Source: Schistosoma mansoni
Lineage: Eukaryota > Platyhelminthes > Trematoda > Strigeidida > Schistosomatidae
Length of the DNA stretch: 64,000 nt
Direction: 5' to 3'
NCBI RefSeq assembly: GCF_000237925.1
Contig: NW_017385994.1
Location: forward strand, 310,001 to 374,000
The notes below the pieces were generated by a model. It searched no databases, was not told where the DNA came from, and saw nothing but the letters and a program-made list of their open reading frames with translations. Below, piece after piece: positions 1 to 10,617 of the stretch (within the stretch, counting starts at the first letter, position 1; each line of letters begins with the position of its first letter). Made by a program: the position numbers and the translations under genes.

Positions 1-746
1 CACTACTGGACCATGTAAAGTATACAAATTTCGAATGCGTTAAAGGAGAAAAATTCGATGAAATGACTCGTCAGAACATCAGGAATTCCACTACTTCACT
101 ACGTCATCACATCCCAACAAGTAATGAAGGTTATTCAGATAACAGTTCACGAAGATGAGCACAAGTTTGGCAAATGCTTGTTCTAGGGCAAGTTTCACTC
201 GTTTAATTCATGTGTATTTCGTAATTCTAAATGCTTTAAATGTGGTAAAACTGGACACATTCAGTCAGTTTGTAATACCATGGTTCGTTTCGCTGAAACT
301 TATGCTAAAATTTGCTATTGTGATCCTATTAAGTTGCATGTTCCCAGTGATCACCTATCTTTATCCAAGACTTCTAGAAGCGATCTAACGTCACATAACA
401 GTCCAGAGTTGAATAAAACCCAGAATCATTGTGAGAAAAAATTTCTAATCAACCAACTTCTTATCGGATCTATCGTGTTATTGTACCAGACATGGTTCGT
501 CGTAATAATTCACATATTTCTGATGAAATTTCTTATAACTCTGAGAATAATATCTTGAATGAGTGGAATCTTGGTCAAAAACCGGATTGAGTTTTGGTAG
601 ATGCTGATTTTCCTAATGATCCGTTATTCTCTAATGAAACTCTTAATAAATTTGAGGGAAATATTTCAGAAAAATCAAATTCTGATATCATATCAAGTGT
701 CAGTATTCCTCAAAATAAATTTATCTCTAGTGGTATTCCTAATGAA
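1..746 (+). pseudogene. Gypsy-type gag fragment, cut by assembly gap
   Basis: This is the reverse complement of about 6179-6924 and so a third copy of the gag remnant found in both tandem units. A CCHC zinc knuckle (C-x2-C-x4-H-x4-C, reading CFKCGKTGHIQSVC) is visible at 232-273; in Gypsy/Ty3 elements this binds RNA in the nucleocapsid. The frame is broken: a TAG lies about nine codons upstream of the knuckle's first Cys, and another stop (TGA near 588) separates the knuckle from an Asp/Ser/Asn-rich segment that runs into the N gap. No protease or reverse transcriptase follows. It is a dead internal fragment of an LTR retrotransposon. I do not assign a named family. Confidence 0.75.
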
Positions 747-946
747 NNNNNNNNNNNNNNNNNNNNNNNNNNNNNNNNNNNNNNNNNNNNNNNNNNNNNN
801 NNNNNNNNNNNNNNNNNNNNNNNNNNNNNNNNNNNNNNNNNNNNNNNNNNNNNNNNNNNNNNNNNNNNNNNNNNNNNNNNNNNNNNNNNNNNNNNNNNNN
901 NNNNNNNNNNNNNNNNNNNNNNNNNNNNNNNNNNNNNNNNNNNNNN
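747..946. other. assembly gap (200 N)
   Basis: Exactly 200 unknown bases. The sequence changes from Gypsy gag on the left to Penelope-type sequence on the right, so this join is a scaffold link and the true neighbour of either side is not known. Reading frames that cross it are artefacts. Confidence 1.
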
Positions 947-1500
947 AGTTTAACGAAGTGCATCCAGCCATTCAGGTTACATCGGAGGAAGAGAGTGATG
1001 GCCGAATAGCCTTTCTGGACGTCCTCTTAACTAAGAGAGCAGATGGACCATCTTCTACAACCGCCTCACAATAAGAACTGTTAATAAAGACAGATTCCCT
1101 GAATTCGCCACATCTATGTGTATTGACCAATTCAACTGCTCCTGTGGAGCCAGTTATATAGGGCGTACAATTCGGCAAGTTCGTCAACGAATAACAGAAC
1201 ACCAAACGTCGTGGTTGAACAAAGGACAGGTAAAGGGGATTAAGAGTTCTATTCTCGCTCACTTGGTGGACACAGGTCATCAGGTTGAACTGAATAAAGC
1301 TTTTAAGGTTATCTACCATATTCCATCAAATTTGTCACATGGTTTATGAGCTCGTCTATTGCACATAGCTGAAGCCATCGCAATTCATATTCACAAATCG
1401 AACCTTTGTATCCAAAAGAAGTTTGTACAACAACTATCGCTACCTTGGCCATCGGTACAACGGAGTTTGTAACAGAATTTTGGTAAACAATTATTTTATT
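947..1500 (+). pseudogene. Penelope-like element fragment with GIY-YIG endonuclease
   Basis: The first part (947-1070) reads as the end of a Penelope-type reverse transcriptase, with the segment IAFLDVLLTKRADG. The second part (1116-1349) starts CIDQFNCSCGASYIGRTIRQ and continues R-x4-EH, which is the Cys-rich start, the YIG core and the Arg/His-containing helix of the GIY-YIG endonuclease that Penelope-like elements use for target cleavage. Between the two parts the link domain is missing and the frame shifts, so an internal deletion has occurred. After a stop near 1347 the same frame continues (LLHIAEAIAIHIHKSNL), as expected for the family C-terminus. Related to the fragment at 27701-28012 but not the same copy. 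Confidence 0.8.
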
Positions 1501-1570
1501 CTTTCCTTTTTATGTATTTTACTTACTCTCTATATTCGTCTATCGACCCTTACATAACTACTACTACCAG

Positions 1571-1862
1571 TTAGCATAATGTTCACTTCGTTCTCCATCT
1601 CAGATATTAACAATTAACGACGATAGATATTACAGTTTAAAGACAGTAACTTTTATGCCACTTGTCATATACACTCAGTTCATTCTATATACTTGAAATA
1701 AATATGACCTACTTTATTCACTAATCACTTACATCTTGTACATGTAAATGTTAGTTAGTATCAACAAATTCTTTGTCAATTAAAACACACATTTATCTCA
1801 GTAATATAATCAGTTGAGTCAAATCAAAATCATTTAGACGAGATGAATGGATGTGAAAGATG
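1571..1862 (+). repeat. inverted repeat arm, pairs with 23398-23692
   Basis: About 290 bases starting TTAGCATAATGTTCACTTCG are the reverse complement of 23398-23692 with very few changes. In the right-hand position this sequence lies upstream of the secreted-protein gene on the minus strand (first coding exon 22917-23001). The similarity stops sharply at both ends; the left end abuts the Penelope fragment. No gene is seen inside it. Confidence 0.85.
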
Positions 1863-1908
1863 ACTCAGTCTGTGGCTATGATTACGTAAAGAATTTACAA
1901 TTATGGTA

Positions 1909-4325
1909 ACGATGAGAGTAATTCAGTTCTACATCATATACTGACAAATTATGTGTTGGAAATCATTAATTTTCACGTACATCTCGGCTGAACCAAACGG
2001 GCGACCCTCACCAACTTCACAAATCCAACCAAGACTATGTGGTGAACCCATTAAACAGTGATTCACCATTGTTTATTCAACGTTGAACACTCACAATCGT
2101 GGACTACAATAAGATACACATGAACTGTGAGAAAACATGAAAAGTATGGAGGAATGAGAGGTAAATGCACAAAGGAGCAGTGGTGTTATTATATTGTGGT
2201 TTCTCTACTCATTTACATCATGGTTGTACTCGCTAATCGTTTTCCAACATGACCCTTCGTCTACTATACAAACATTCGACTCTTGATAAAATGAACGTGT
2301 CGACAATGATAGATTGGGTTAGTCTGGTCGAGTCAAGTCCTGTGCTCACATGGATTCTCGAGATCGAACTGTAGGTGGCTATTAATAAGCGAGAAACGAT
2401 ATTGATGGAATTCGATTAGACATCTAGTTGACGTGTGGACCGGCCTACATGTTTTGTGTGGGTCAGGAGAAAAAGTATTGAAATACATATGATTTCCGAA
2501 AACTATGCACGGTTTTACCAATTCAAGCTTCTCGCAATTTGCTTAGATTTCTTACTCGAACCACTGGTTAAGCAAGGATGAATAAAGCACGAACATCTGA
2601 ATCGGACGTCGTCGAAACTAACAGAAACTCCAGTGTGCAAACGTTGACCAGTTTGGTGGTAGAATATAGAGCTATACTGCTAGCTCGTGAGGTGATCATC
2701 TATAAGCACTAATACACAACTCAAGAAAATGTTTGCAACACATGTCATTCGGAATAGTCAGTGAACTGAACAGAAGACTATTTCTGTGATGTCGCGTGGT
2801 CGAACAGTAACAGAAAGTTGTCTGTGATCAGACACTCAACCATATCCCTCACATAACGTGCATAAGAAACAGTAATACTTGATGAATTGAAGCGTAATGA
2901 AGGATGTATTCAAATTGAGAGACTTTTTGGTTTGTGTTCACAACCACCTTCACAGTTCGTTATCCCTGTGATTTTCATTGTTCATTGTCACTCTTGTTGG
3001 TTGTATGGTTGCATGTTATATTTCAATGCGAATGAAGTTGTGTGTAGCTCAGGCATATCCATCAGATATCATGAGTTCGCGTGATTCCTCATCAATTTTC
3101 GCTCCTAATTTATTCGAATTCATGAATGAAACCCAATGTGTAAACCTTCTTTACTTTCTAGGCTTCGCACTTTTCTGTAATATATAGTACTAGTAATCGA
3201 CAGTCAGTTTTCTTGAATGATATGCAAACAGTCTATGTGTTTATTCATCAACATTACCAATCCCACATCATCTCGTTTACGTGTGAGTAAGGTTTCATCG
3301 TTTCCTAACTTCTCTATTGCTTCACAGTGCTACTTGACAAACGAACCTTCCGTAGTGTACCTTCCTCTCAATGTTCGATTTCCCAGATATATACCTATTT
3401 CTATCATTCGCTTACACAAATGTTTTCTCCTCTCCCATATTGTGTAATCTACATCATTGTGTTGCTTGACTCCTTAGTTGGCATATACGTTCTCATGTTT
3501 ACATACATGTAACAATGTTTGTAGAGGATCTGTTCTAAAACGATATTATTCCTTACTATATCTTACTAACATTATACACAAAGCTTGCATCGACTATCAA
3601 GGATAGTGTGTTCTGTGATGATGATTGAGTAACGGTGATATCTACAAAATCTCATGCAAATGACAAATGATTACAGTTGAGTGACATACAATTCACCGTA
3701 ATTTACAGATATTGATAACGAAGATGCCGATGTATTTCGTCTTTGATGCTCATAGTCATTTTGATATTTATTAATAATTTTATAAAGTGATATAAGAATT
3801 GTCGAAGCATTGTATGTTTTATGATTTGAATAACCTGTTTATATGGTGAACGAAGAATGATTGATCTAGGAATCTTAATTTGATTATTCGATTTCGAATA
3901 TGAATTAACGCGAAATACCGATATCAGGGACATCTAGATGAATGCTTATTTCTTTAGTCAACATGTTTGTAGTTCAATGAATTTGAGCAATTGTGTAAAA
4001 GTAGATGACAAACAGAATAGTTACTCACAGTAATACTAAAACAGAACCGAGAGTATTTTGACTTCAATATGAATAAGTTGCGATAATTAGAACGGAATAG
4101 AAAATTACTACAGACTAACTATATTTTAGTACAAATTGGACAAATTAGATACAATATCACAAATGGATGTCTTTTGGTCCGGATAGCGTATAGGATAATT
4201 TGAAAGTTATTTTAGAGGAAATATGGAGACAACGAAATAAGTGTTCTGATAGGAACATGGTTACAGGAGTCATTCATGATGTTAACAGTGTCCATGATGG
4301 TGATGATGACCGTGATGGTGATACC
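1909..4325 (-). repeat. inverted partial copy of the 9,350-bp unit
   Basis: This stretch is the reverse complement of about 10610-13010, so it is an inverted copy of the downstream third of the tandem unit. Its right end (4262-4325) holds the last bases of the histidine-rich exon on the minus strand, including the stop region, then breaks off in the His repeat and meets the start of the first direct unit at about 4329. Small open frames here (for example 2887-3084 and 3703-3933) match ones in the direct units and look non-coding. Nothing else gene-like is present. Confidence 0.85.
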
Positions 4326-5204
4326 CGTGGTATGATAACGATATGTGAATACCGTTTAAACATGACGAAATATCCTTCGATCTCTCAACATCATATACTC
4401 ACTATGAAGTGTTGTGAGGAAGCATTGACGTAAACAAACTACAAAGTAATACAGATTCGACATTTCACTGTTCATCTGATGTCAACTGGATAGAAATTTC
4501 GCACATTAAATGTAGTGTTTCACTCACAACTTCCTCATCACATCCCTCTTGTTGACAATGTTTGCAAGTAGATCTCAGTCATTCAACCACGATGCACCTA
4601 TTGTTGTAGAAAGAATCTGTTCAGATATTGTGATATATGTGATTGAGTTTCATCTCAAAATATATTGAAATCAATGCTGAGTTTTGATGGGAAATCACAC
4701 AGTTAGTTCAGAGTTGAATCTTGTTGATGGAAACCAATGTTATTTCTTTCGAAGAGTCCAACTTCACGATTGATATAGGCGTGAAACCAGAGTTCAAGAA
4801 CATAAGTATTTGTCTAAAGGGCAGTTACTTCATTTGAGGAGCACAAACAGAAATTGGTCACAAACTCAACTCGTGAGGAATCTGGAGCGAATAACGCCTC
4901 TGTATATCTGGAAAGAGAAAGGCATCCTGTAATAATAACACTTAGCGTAATGACAATATACGATAGTGTAAATGACAGCTAATAATTGTATCGAATGTGA
5001 ACAACAGTTTATCAACAACCAGAATTAGAACTAAGAGTACACAAATCTGGGAAGTGTCGCGCTTAAACAAAGATCCAAGGAATATACAAAACTGAGAATA
5101 ACTTTCACAGGCGTTTCGACGAAGGAGTTGTAATAGCAAATACAGGTAATGTCATGAGTGTATGTAAGTGCTTTAAGATATTACACAACAAATAAACTTG
5201 CGTT

Positions 5205-5700
5205 ATTGTGATAATTTTGAAGCATGTGAATTACGGAATAATCTAGTAATCCCAGAAACAACGCAATTTAATCAAAAAGTATTAGATGAACACGGACGAA
5301 TGTCCTGTATTTGGAATTCAAAATCAAAACAGTTTTCAATACAAGGAAATCATTGATTCATATGAACACCTCATCCGCCACAGCCCTAAATTTCAGTGTA
5401 AGCGTCTGTAATCGATTGTACGTCTTCGTCTTAAGTTCATTCTGTGTCTGTCTGACATTGTATTCGTTATAGACTCTGTATTATAAAGAATGCACTCGTT
5501 AGTATTAGAATTAACAACCGAAATTGGAACAGACTCACATGATTCCTGCAATTGTATACAATCATCATGTCGGTTGTGTAGTGAAACCACTGTTATTTAG
5601 AATTTTCATCATAGACTTTCCAACACTACCCTCTTCCACGAAATAATGTTGGGTCCTTACTTCGCAATGTGACAACCAATATGACGTTCCCAATTTGCAT
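5205..5700 (-). repeat. LTR-like segment, left side, unit 1
   Basis: Bases 5205-5370 match 7150-7320 on the other side of the gag remnant at roughly 85-90 percent by eye. The longer stretch to about 5640 resembles 51720-52130. Both are minus-strand Gypsy-type sequence, so this is most likely the 3' LTR side. I could not find clean TG...CA ends. The second unit has the same segment at 14555-15050. Confidence 0.55.
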
Positions 5701-5901
5701 TATCTTCTCAAATCTCACGCTGCGATTAATCTATGTGAGTATTTGGGGATACACACCGATATATAATTTGAGGTATTCCATCATGTGAATTTGACTTGCA
5801 TAAAGATTATGACACATATTCTTTTTGTTATTCATATTAGAATGCACAGATAGATATGCATTGATATGTGTAATTAACACATGTGCTTCATCTAGGCTTG
5901 A

Positions 5902-7086
5902 TTAACTTGCGAAACAATCGGATGGAAAACATGCATATGCATTATACTCATTAGGATAATCTTGGACTTTATTTGGATTCTCTGCCTGTGCAAACTCCAT
6001 ATCTGGGCAAACTGATTCTCTGATTGCCTCAGGAAAACTTTCTATTCCCTCTGATTCACCATACCACTGACTAGGGATTCTGCTCAACAAACATTGTTCG
6101 TGAGAATATCCAACATCTGATATAATAACATCAGAAATGTGACTACAATTCCACTCATTCGGAACATATTTGTCACATTCATTAGGAATACCACTAGAGA
6201 TAAATTTATTTTGAGGAATATTGACACTTGATATGATATCAGAATTTGATTTTTCTGAAATATTTCCCTCAAATTTATTAAGAGTTTCATTAGAGAATAA
6301 CGGATCATTAGGAAAATCAGCATCTACCAAAACTCAATCCGGTTTTTGACCAAGATTCCACTCATTCAAGATATTATTCTCAGAGTTATAAGAAATTTCA
6401 TCAGAAATATGTGAATTATTACGACGAACCATGTCTGGTACAATAACACGATAGATCCGATAAGAAGTTGGTTGATTAGAAATTTTTTCTCACAATGATT
6501 CTGGGTTTTATTCAACTCTGGACTGTTATGTGACGTTAGATCGCTTCTAGAAGTCTTGGATAAAGATAGGTGATCACTGGGAACATGCAACTTAATAGGA
6601 TCACAATAGCAAATTTTAGCATAAGTTTCAGCGAAACGAACCATGGTATTACAAACTGACTGAATGTGTCCAGTTTTACCACATTTAAAGCATTTAGAAT
6701 TACGAAATACACATGAATTAAACGAGTGAAACTTGCCCTAGAACAAGCATTTGCCAAACTTGTGCTCATCTTCGTGAACTGTTATCTGAATAACCTTCAT
6801 TACTTGTTGGGATGTGATGACGTAGTGAAGTAGTGGAATTCCTGATGTTCTGACGAGTCATTTCATCGAATTTTTCTCCTTTAACGCATTCGAAATTTGT
6901 ATACTTTACATGGTCCAGTAGTGGTTGCTTGAGAGTTGCGTAAGGGAGTGAAATCTGTTTGTCTGGAAATGCCAACGTCTTTATTAAGCTGTATGCTTCT
7001 TTCCCGATGAATGTAAGGAAGTGAGCCACAAAATTAAAATCCTCAGTATCTTCCGTGGTCATATTCCAGATTTCGAACCTCTCCAT
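5902..7086 (-). pseudogene. Gypsy-type gag remnant, unit 1
   Basis: Read on the minus strand, 7086-6766 gives a 106-aa capsid-like piece (MERFEIWNMTTEDTEDFNFV, then FLTFIGKEAYSLIKTLAFP), typical of schistosome Gypsy/Ty3 gags. A frameshift follows, then the CCHC knuckle at 6692-6651, then a stop, then a 142-aa Asn/Ser/Glu-rich region (6330-5902). At least three breaks separate the pieces, and the frame also slips just upstream of 7086, where related sequence (LVMERLDIDSDFDD) continues in another frame. No pol gene is present. It runs opposite to the histidine-rich gene. Duplicated at 15252-16436. Confidence 0.8.
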
Positions 7087-7149
7087 GTAATCCCCAAATC
7101 ATCAAAATCTGAATCTATATCCAGCCGTTCCATCACAAGCTCAATCGCA

Positions 7150-7320
7150 ACGCCAATGTGATAATTTGAAGTATTTGAATTATGGTATAAACTAGTAATC
7201 CCAGAAACAACACAATTTAATCAAGAAGTATTAGATGAGCACGAAAGAATGTCCTGCATTTGGAATTCAAAATCAAAACAGTCATCAATACAAGGAAATC
7301 ATTGATTCATATAAACACCG
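7150..7320 (-). repeat. LTR/leader-like segment, right side, unit 1
   Basis: Direct repeat of 5205-5370, flanking the gag remnant on its 5' side. The match stops abruptly at 7320 (ATAAACACC then unrelated sequence), so the 5' LTR is truncated. Same segment in unit 2 at 16500-16670. Confidence 0.5.
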
Positions 7321-8210
7321 CAGTTATACCAAACGCCTACAAATTGTTAGCAATAGAACTGATCACTGAATATTGACAAGTAGTAGTATACAGCAATACA
7401 CAAAATACAGGTTGGATGAGGAGGGAATGGAGACAGAAAGTGGAAACCGACTCAACAATAACACTCATCATTTCCTCACTTCTCCGTTCATTTATCAACT
7501 GACCGACTATGGTGTCAAACACAATTCCCAATATCAACCATCTAATCAACATCAATCGTTATGATCTCTGTCAATCAGTCCCATCAACCAAATAACAAAT
7601 AAAATGGTTCACTGACATCAACACTCTAATCCCAGTTAAGTCAATCCATTTACATGAAACTATGAAACTGTCAAACATTCAGATGTATGTTAGTTACATA
7701 AAGTGTTCAACTTACACATTGTACTATCTGAGATATTTGCACTTCAGTGACGTACTTTGTACATCCGGATTATGACTGACGATGAGAGGAAACTTGGGTG
7801 GCAACAGACAGACATGGTTCGTATGGTTCATCTAGCTTATTCTGATTTGTAAATGAAGAATTTTTGTATTCAGGATTATTTATTTGGTTGTTCAGTTAAA
7901 TAGACTGTGAATTATTTTGTTCCTGATCACTCTGAGTGCAATTACGAACAGCAAGTTATTATTGAGATCGAGAAGACCAAGTCCATTATTCTGTGTGGAC
8001 TTAGACATCATTGAAACAATGACGTGACATCCCACTGTATCTATCAATTCAAATGTGGGTATGTGGACACAAATACATAGGGAAGAGTTGTAGTATCAGT
8101 TTATATGTTAAGCCGGTATACTTTATTCTAGCTTCTGGCCAAGCCAATTTGCCTGTCCATTATGAGTCATATTTTGATCTTGTTAATTATTCGCTTATTA
8201 ACCTTGACTA
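7321..8210. other. no gene seen
   Basis: About 0.9 kb without a frame longer than 80 codons that looks coding. Small frames on both strands (7337-7555, 8053-8289) are A+T-rich, lack recognizable motifs and are kept between units only because the whole unit is duplicated. Confidence 0.5.
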
Positions 8211-8878
8211 CTTTTTATATGAGCGTATATGTGTGCACACTTCGTATCTCATCCATCATATGTCCGTCGTTCATTTTTGTCTGCTATGAATACTGATTAA
8301 CGCTTGCTTGAAACGAGTTGGCTTCCCCGCCATCTCCAATACGCATTAATGTTGCTTCATTCTCGAGTTGGCTTATCAGCCATCTCCAATACGTATCATG
8401 TATGCTTCGCTCGCTTACACTTGCTCATGTGCTCACAGCTTTTTGGTCTGCATCATTTATCAATAAAAATGTAGTTGCCGCTTCCCTTTGTCTTCTGATT
8501 TTATACACCGTTAAGATTGGTATAATAACGTTATCGAAGTGAACTATTAATGAAGCATGGCACTACAACTTTTTATATGAGCGTATATGTGTGCACACTT
8601 CGTATCTTATTAATCATATGTCTGTCATTCATTTTTGTCTGACTATAAATACTCAGTAATGCTTGCTCATAGCGAGTTGGCTTCCTCGCCATCTCCAATG
8701 CATCTTATTTATGCTTCGCTCGCTAACATTTGCTCATGTGCTTATAACCTTCTGGTCTGCATCAGTTATCAATAAAAATGTAGTTGCCGCTTCCCTTTGC
8801 CTTCTGATATTATGCAACGTTAAGACTTGTATTATAACGGTTAATCGAGGTGAACTACTAACGAAGCAGGGCACTACA
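8211..8878. repeat. 358-bp imperfect tandem repeat
   Basis: CTTTTTATATGAGCGTATAT begins at 8211 and again at 8569, and both stretches end with GCACTACA. The first copy is longer because of an extra internal duplication (GAGTTGGCTT and CCATCTCCAATACG occur twice within about 50 bases). Both copies contain an AATAAAAATGTAGTTGCCGC block. It may be a tandem pair of an unnamed retroposon or LTR. Same structure at 17561-18228 in unit 2. Confidence 0.7.
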
Positions 8879-9454
8879 GAGTAACCAAACAATCCAACCG
8901 AGGTTGACAAACATGTTCGTCAATGGCTACATAGTCAGTTAGCGTCAAATGCTTCGACGAACCCAGAGATCAGAAAACCATCCTATCCGGTAGCAAAATA
9001 CAATTGAAATAGGCTGAAGGACTGAATGTGAACTGCTTTGTATGGAGATTGTCAAGGGTGTTCTGTCAAGTTCCTAGAAATCAGGGCCACTAGGAAATTC
9101 AATCCTGCATTTATGTGCAAAAACTAACGTTTTCGGAACATGCCTATATGGATAACTTAGGGTAGTGTATAGTTGTGGTGTTCCTCTTAAACTTGGTGAA
9201 CAATGAAAAGGTGATCAGTATATTCACAACCTGAAAAAAAGGGCTGGAATCGCGAGTCACATGCTCAAGGATTTTGAACAATCCACAAAGTACAATGGAA
9301 GCGAATAGTTCACACACGATCGGAAGAAAACATATGTGCCTCAAGTGGGTCTATGAACATTCATTGGTCATTAGAACACAAGTGATTATCATGATTGATT
9401 TGACTGATTTATTACGTGACTTTCTTAACCTATTTTCCATTGACCTCGTTGCCA

Positions 9455-9462
9455 TATAAATA
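9455..9462 (+). promoter_or_regulatory. TATA box of histidine-rich gene 1
   Basis: TATAAATA lies about 90 bases upstream of a good splice donor (GTAAGT at 9546), itself 132 bases before the ATG. Spacing fits transcription starting near 9485, a short 5'UTR exon and a 131-nt 5'UTR intron (9546-9676, ending CTTTCTTTCAG). The same box is at 18805-18812 in unit 2. Confidence 0.6.
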
Positions 9463-9677
9463 CATGTGTATTTAAATGACACCTCGATTGGCAACTCCCA
9501 CTAACATTATCGTGTAGTGGAAGATAAACATTCAGAGTGAGGAGAGTAAGTTGTGAATTTTCTGTAACTTACGTGGTGCTATTACTACTCTACTACATTT
9601 ACTCTGATTAATACACATGAACTCAACAACAAAGATTTACTGACTACTAACAGGTCAAAAATTCTCTTTCTTTCAGA

Positions 9678-10617
9678 ATGGCAATGAGACTCATCGTCTT
9701 ACTACTACTCAGTGTGTTCGTCTTCGAACACCGAATGGTCGAAACCTTATCAGTCTCCTCACCTAGTGAAGGTAAGTTAGTGTTTTGTTGAGATATGTGA
9801 GGGTAAGTACCAACTGAAAAGTCTCTCAACTTTAATGCATCCTTCATCGCGCTTCAATTCATCAAGTATTACTGTTTCTTATGCACGTTGTGTGAGGGAT
9901 ATGGTTGAGTGTCCGATCACAGACAACTTTCTGTTACTGTTCGACCACGCGACATCACAGAAATAGTCTTCTGTTCAGTTCACTGACTATTCCGAATGAC
10001 ATGTGTTGCAAACATTTTCTTGAGTTGTGTATTAGTGCTTATAGATGATCACCTCACGAGCTAGCAGTACAGCTCTATATCCAACCACCAAATAGGTCAA
10101 TATCTTCGTACTCTCAATTGTGTTTGTTTATGCTCCCACATATTTCATTCATCAATATTTGCCTGACATGATGTCTTCTTGTGTTATAGGACCGACCGTC
10201 ACTGTCACTGAGCAAGTGCAACTGGATAATGTGACAAAGGATTCTGAGAGTGGATATGGAAGTGAAGATATAGATACGACACCCAGTCCGACTGAAAATA
10301 ATCACACTGATGCAAGTGTGTTACAGGTTGTTGACGGTGATAATGCCACACAATCACAATTGCTTCATGGACATTACCGCCACCATCACGGCCACCATGG
10401 ATGCCATAGACACCACAAACATCACCATCACCATCATCGTCATTATGGACATCATCACCACGGTCACCGTCACCACCATCATCATCACGGATATCACCAT
10501 CACGGTCACCGTCACCACCATCATCATCACGGTCATCATCATGACTATGGTCATCACCACCATCATCATCACGGATATCACCATCACGGTCATCATCACC
10601 ATCATGGACACTGTTAA
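9678..10617 (+). CDS. secreted histidine-rich protein, copy 1 (2 coding exons)
   Basis: Coding exons 9678-9771 and 10190-10617, intron 9772-10189 (GTAAGT...ATAG). The exons join in phase 1 through a Gly codon and give 173 aa. Residues 3-24 are a signal peptide (MRLIVLLLLSVFVF core), so the protein should enter the secretory path. Residues 32-90 are acidic, Ser/Thr-rich, with N-glycosylation sequons at Asn45, 69 and 83. Residues 91-173 are about two thirds His, in runs of three to seven split by Gly, Arg or Tyr, with a Cys near each end (about 101 and 173). His runs of this kind bind Zn, Cu or haem, but no function can be assigned from sequence. The ATG follows directly after a CTTTCTTTCAG acceptor, which supports the start. 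The gene build (signal exon, phase 1) recalls schistosome secreted micro-exon or oesophageal/egg proteins; I do not recognise a named member. Confidence 0.8.
9812..10105. repeat. intronic 290-bp repeat, also at 11968-12255
   Basis: Most of the histidine-gene intron (AAGTCTCTCAA onward through TGATCACCTCACGAGCTAGC) recurs in the same direction at 11968-12255, inverted at about 2660-2900, again in unit 2 at 19162-19455, and in part (from TCACCTCACGAGCTAGC) at 25327-25385 directly before the third histidine exon. It holds no gene. Its position at several copy boundaries suggests a recombination substrate. Confidence 0.75.

Noticed and set aside
594-1074. Long frames crossing the N gap
   Set aside because: They are translations of unknown bases and join unrelated elements.
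4200-4433. 77-codon plus frame at the inverted/direct junction
   Set aside because: It is the antisense of the truncated His exon fused by chance to unit sequence.
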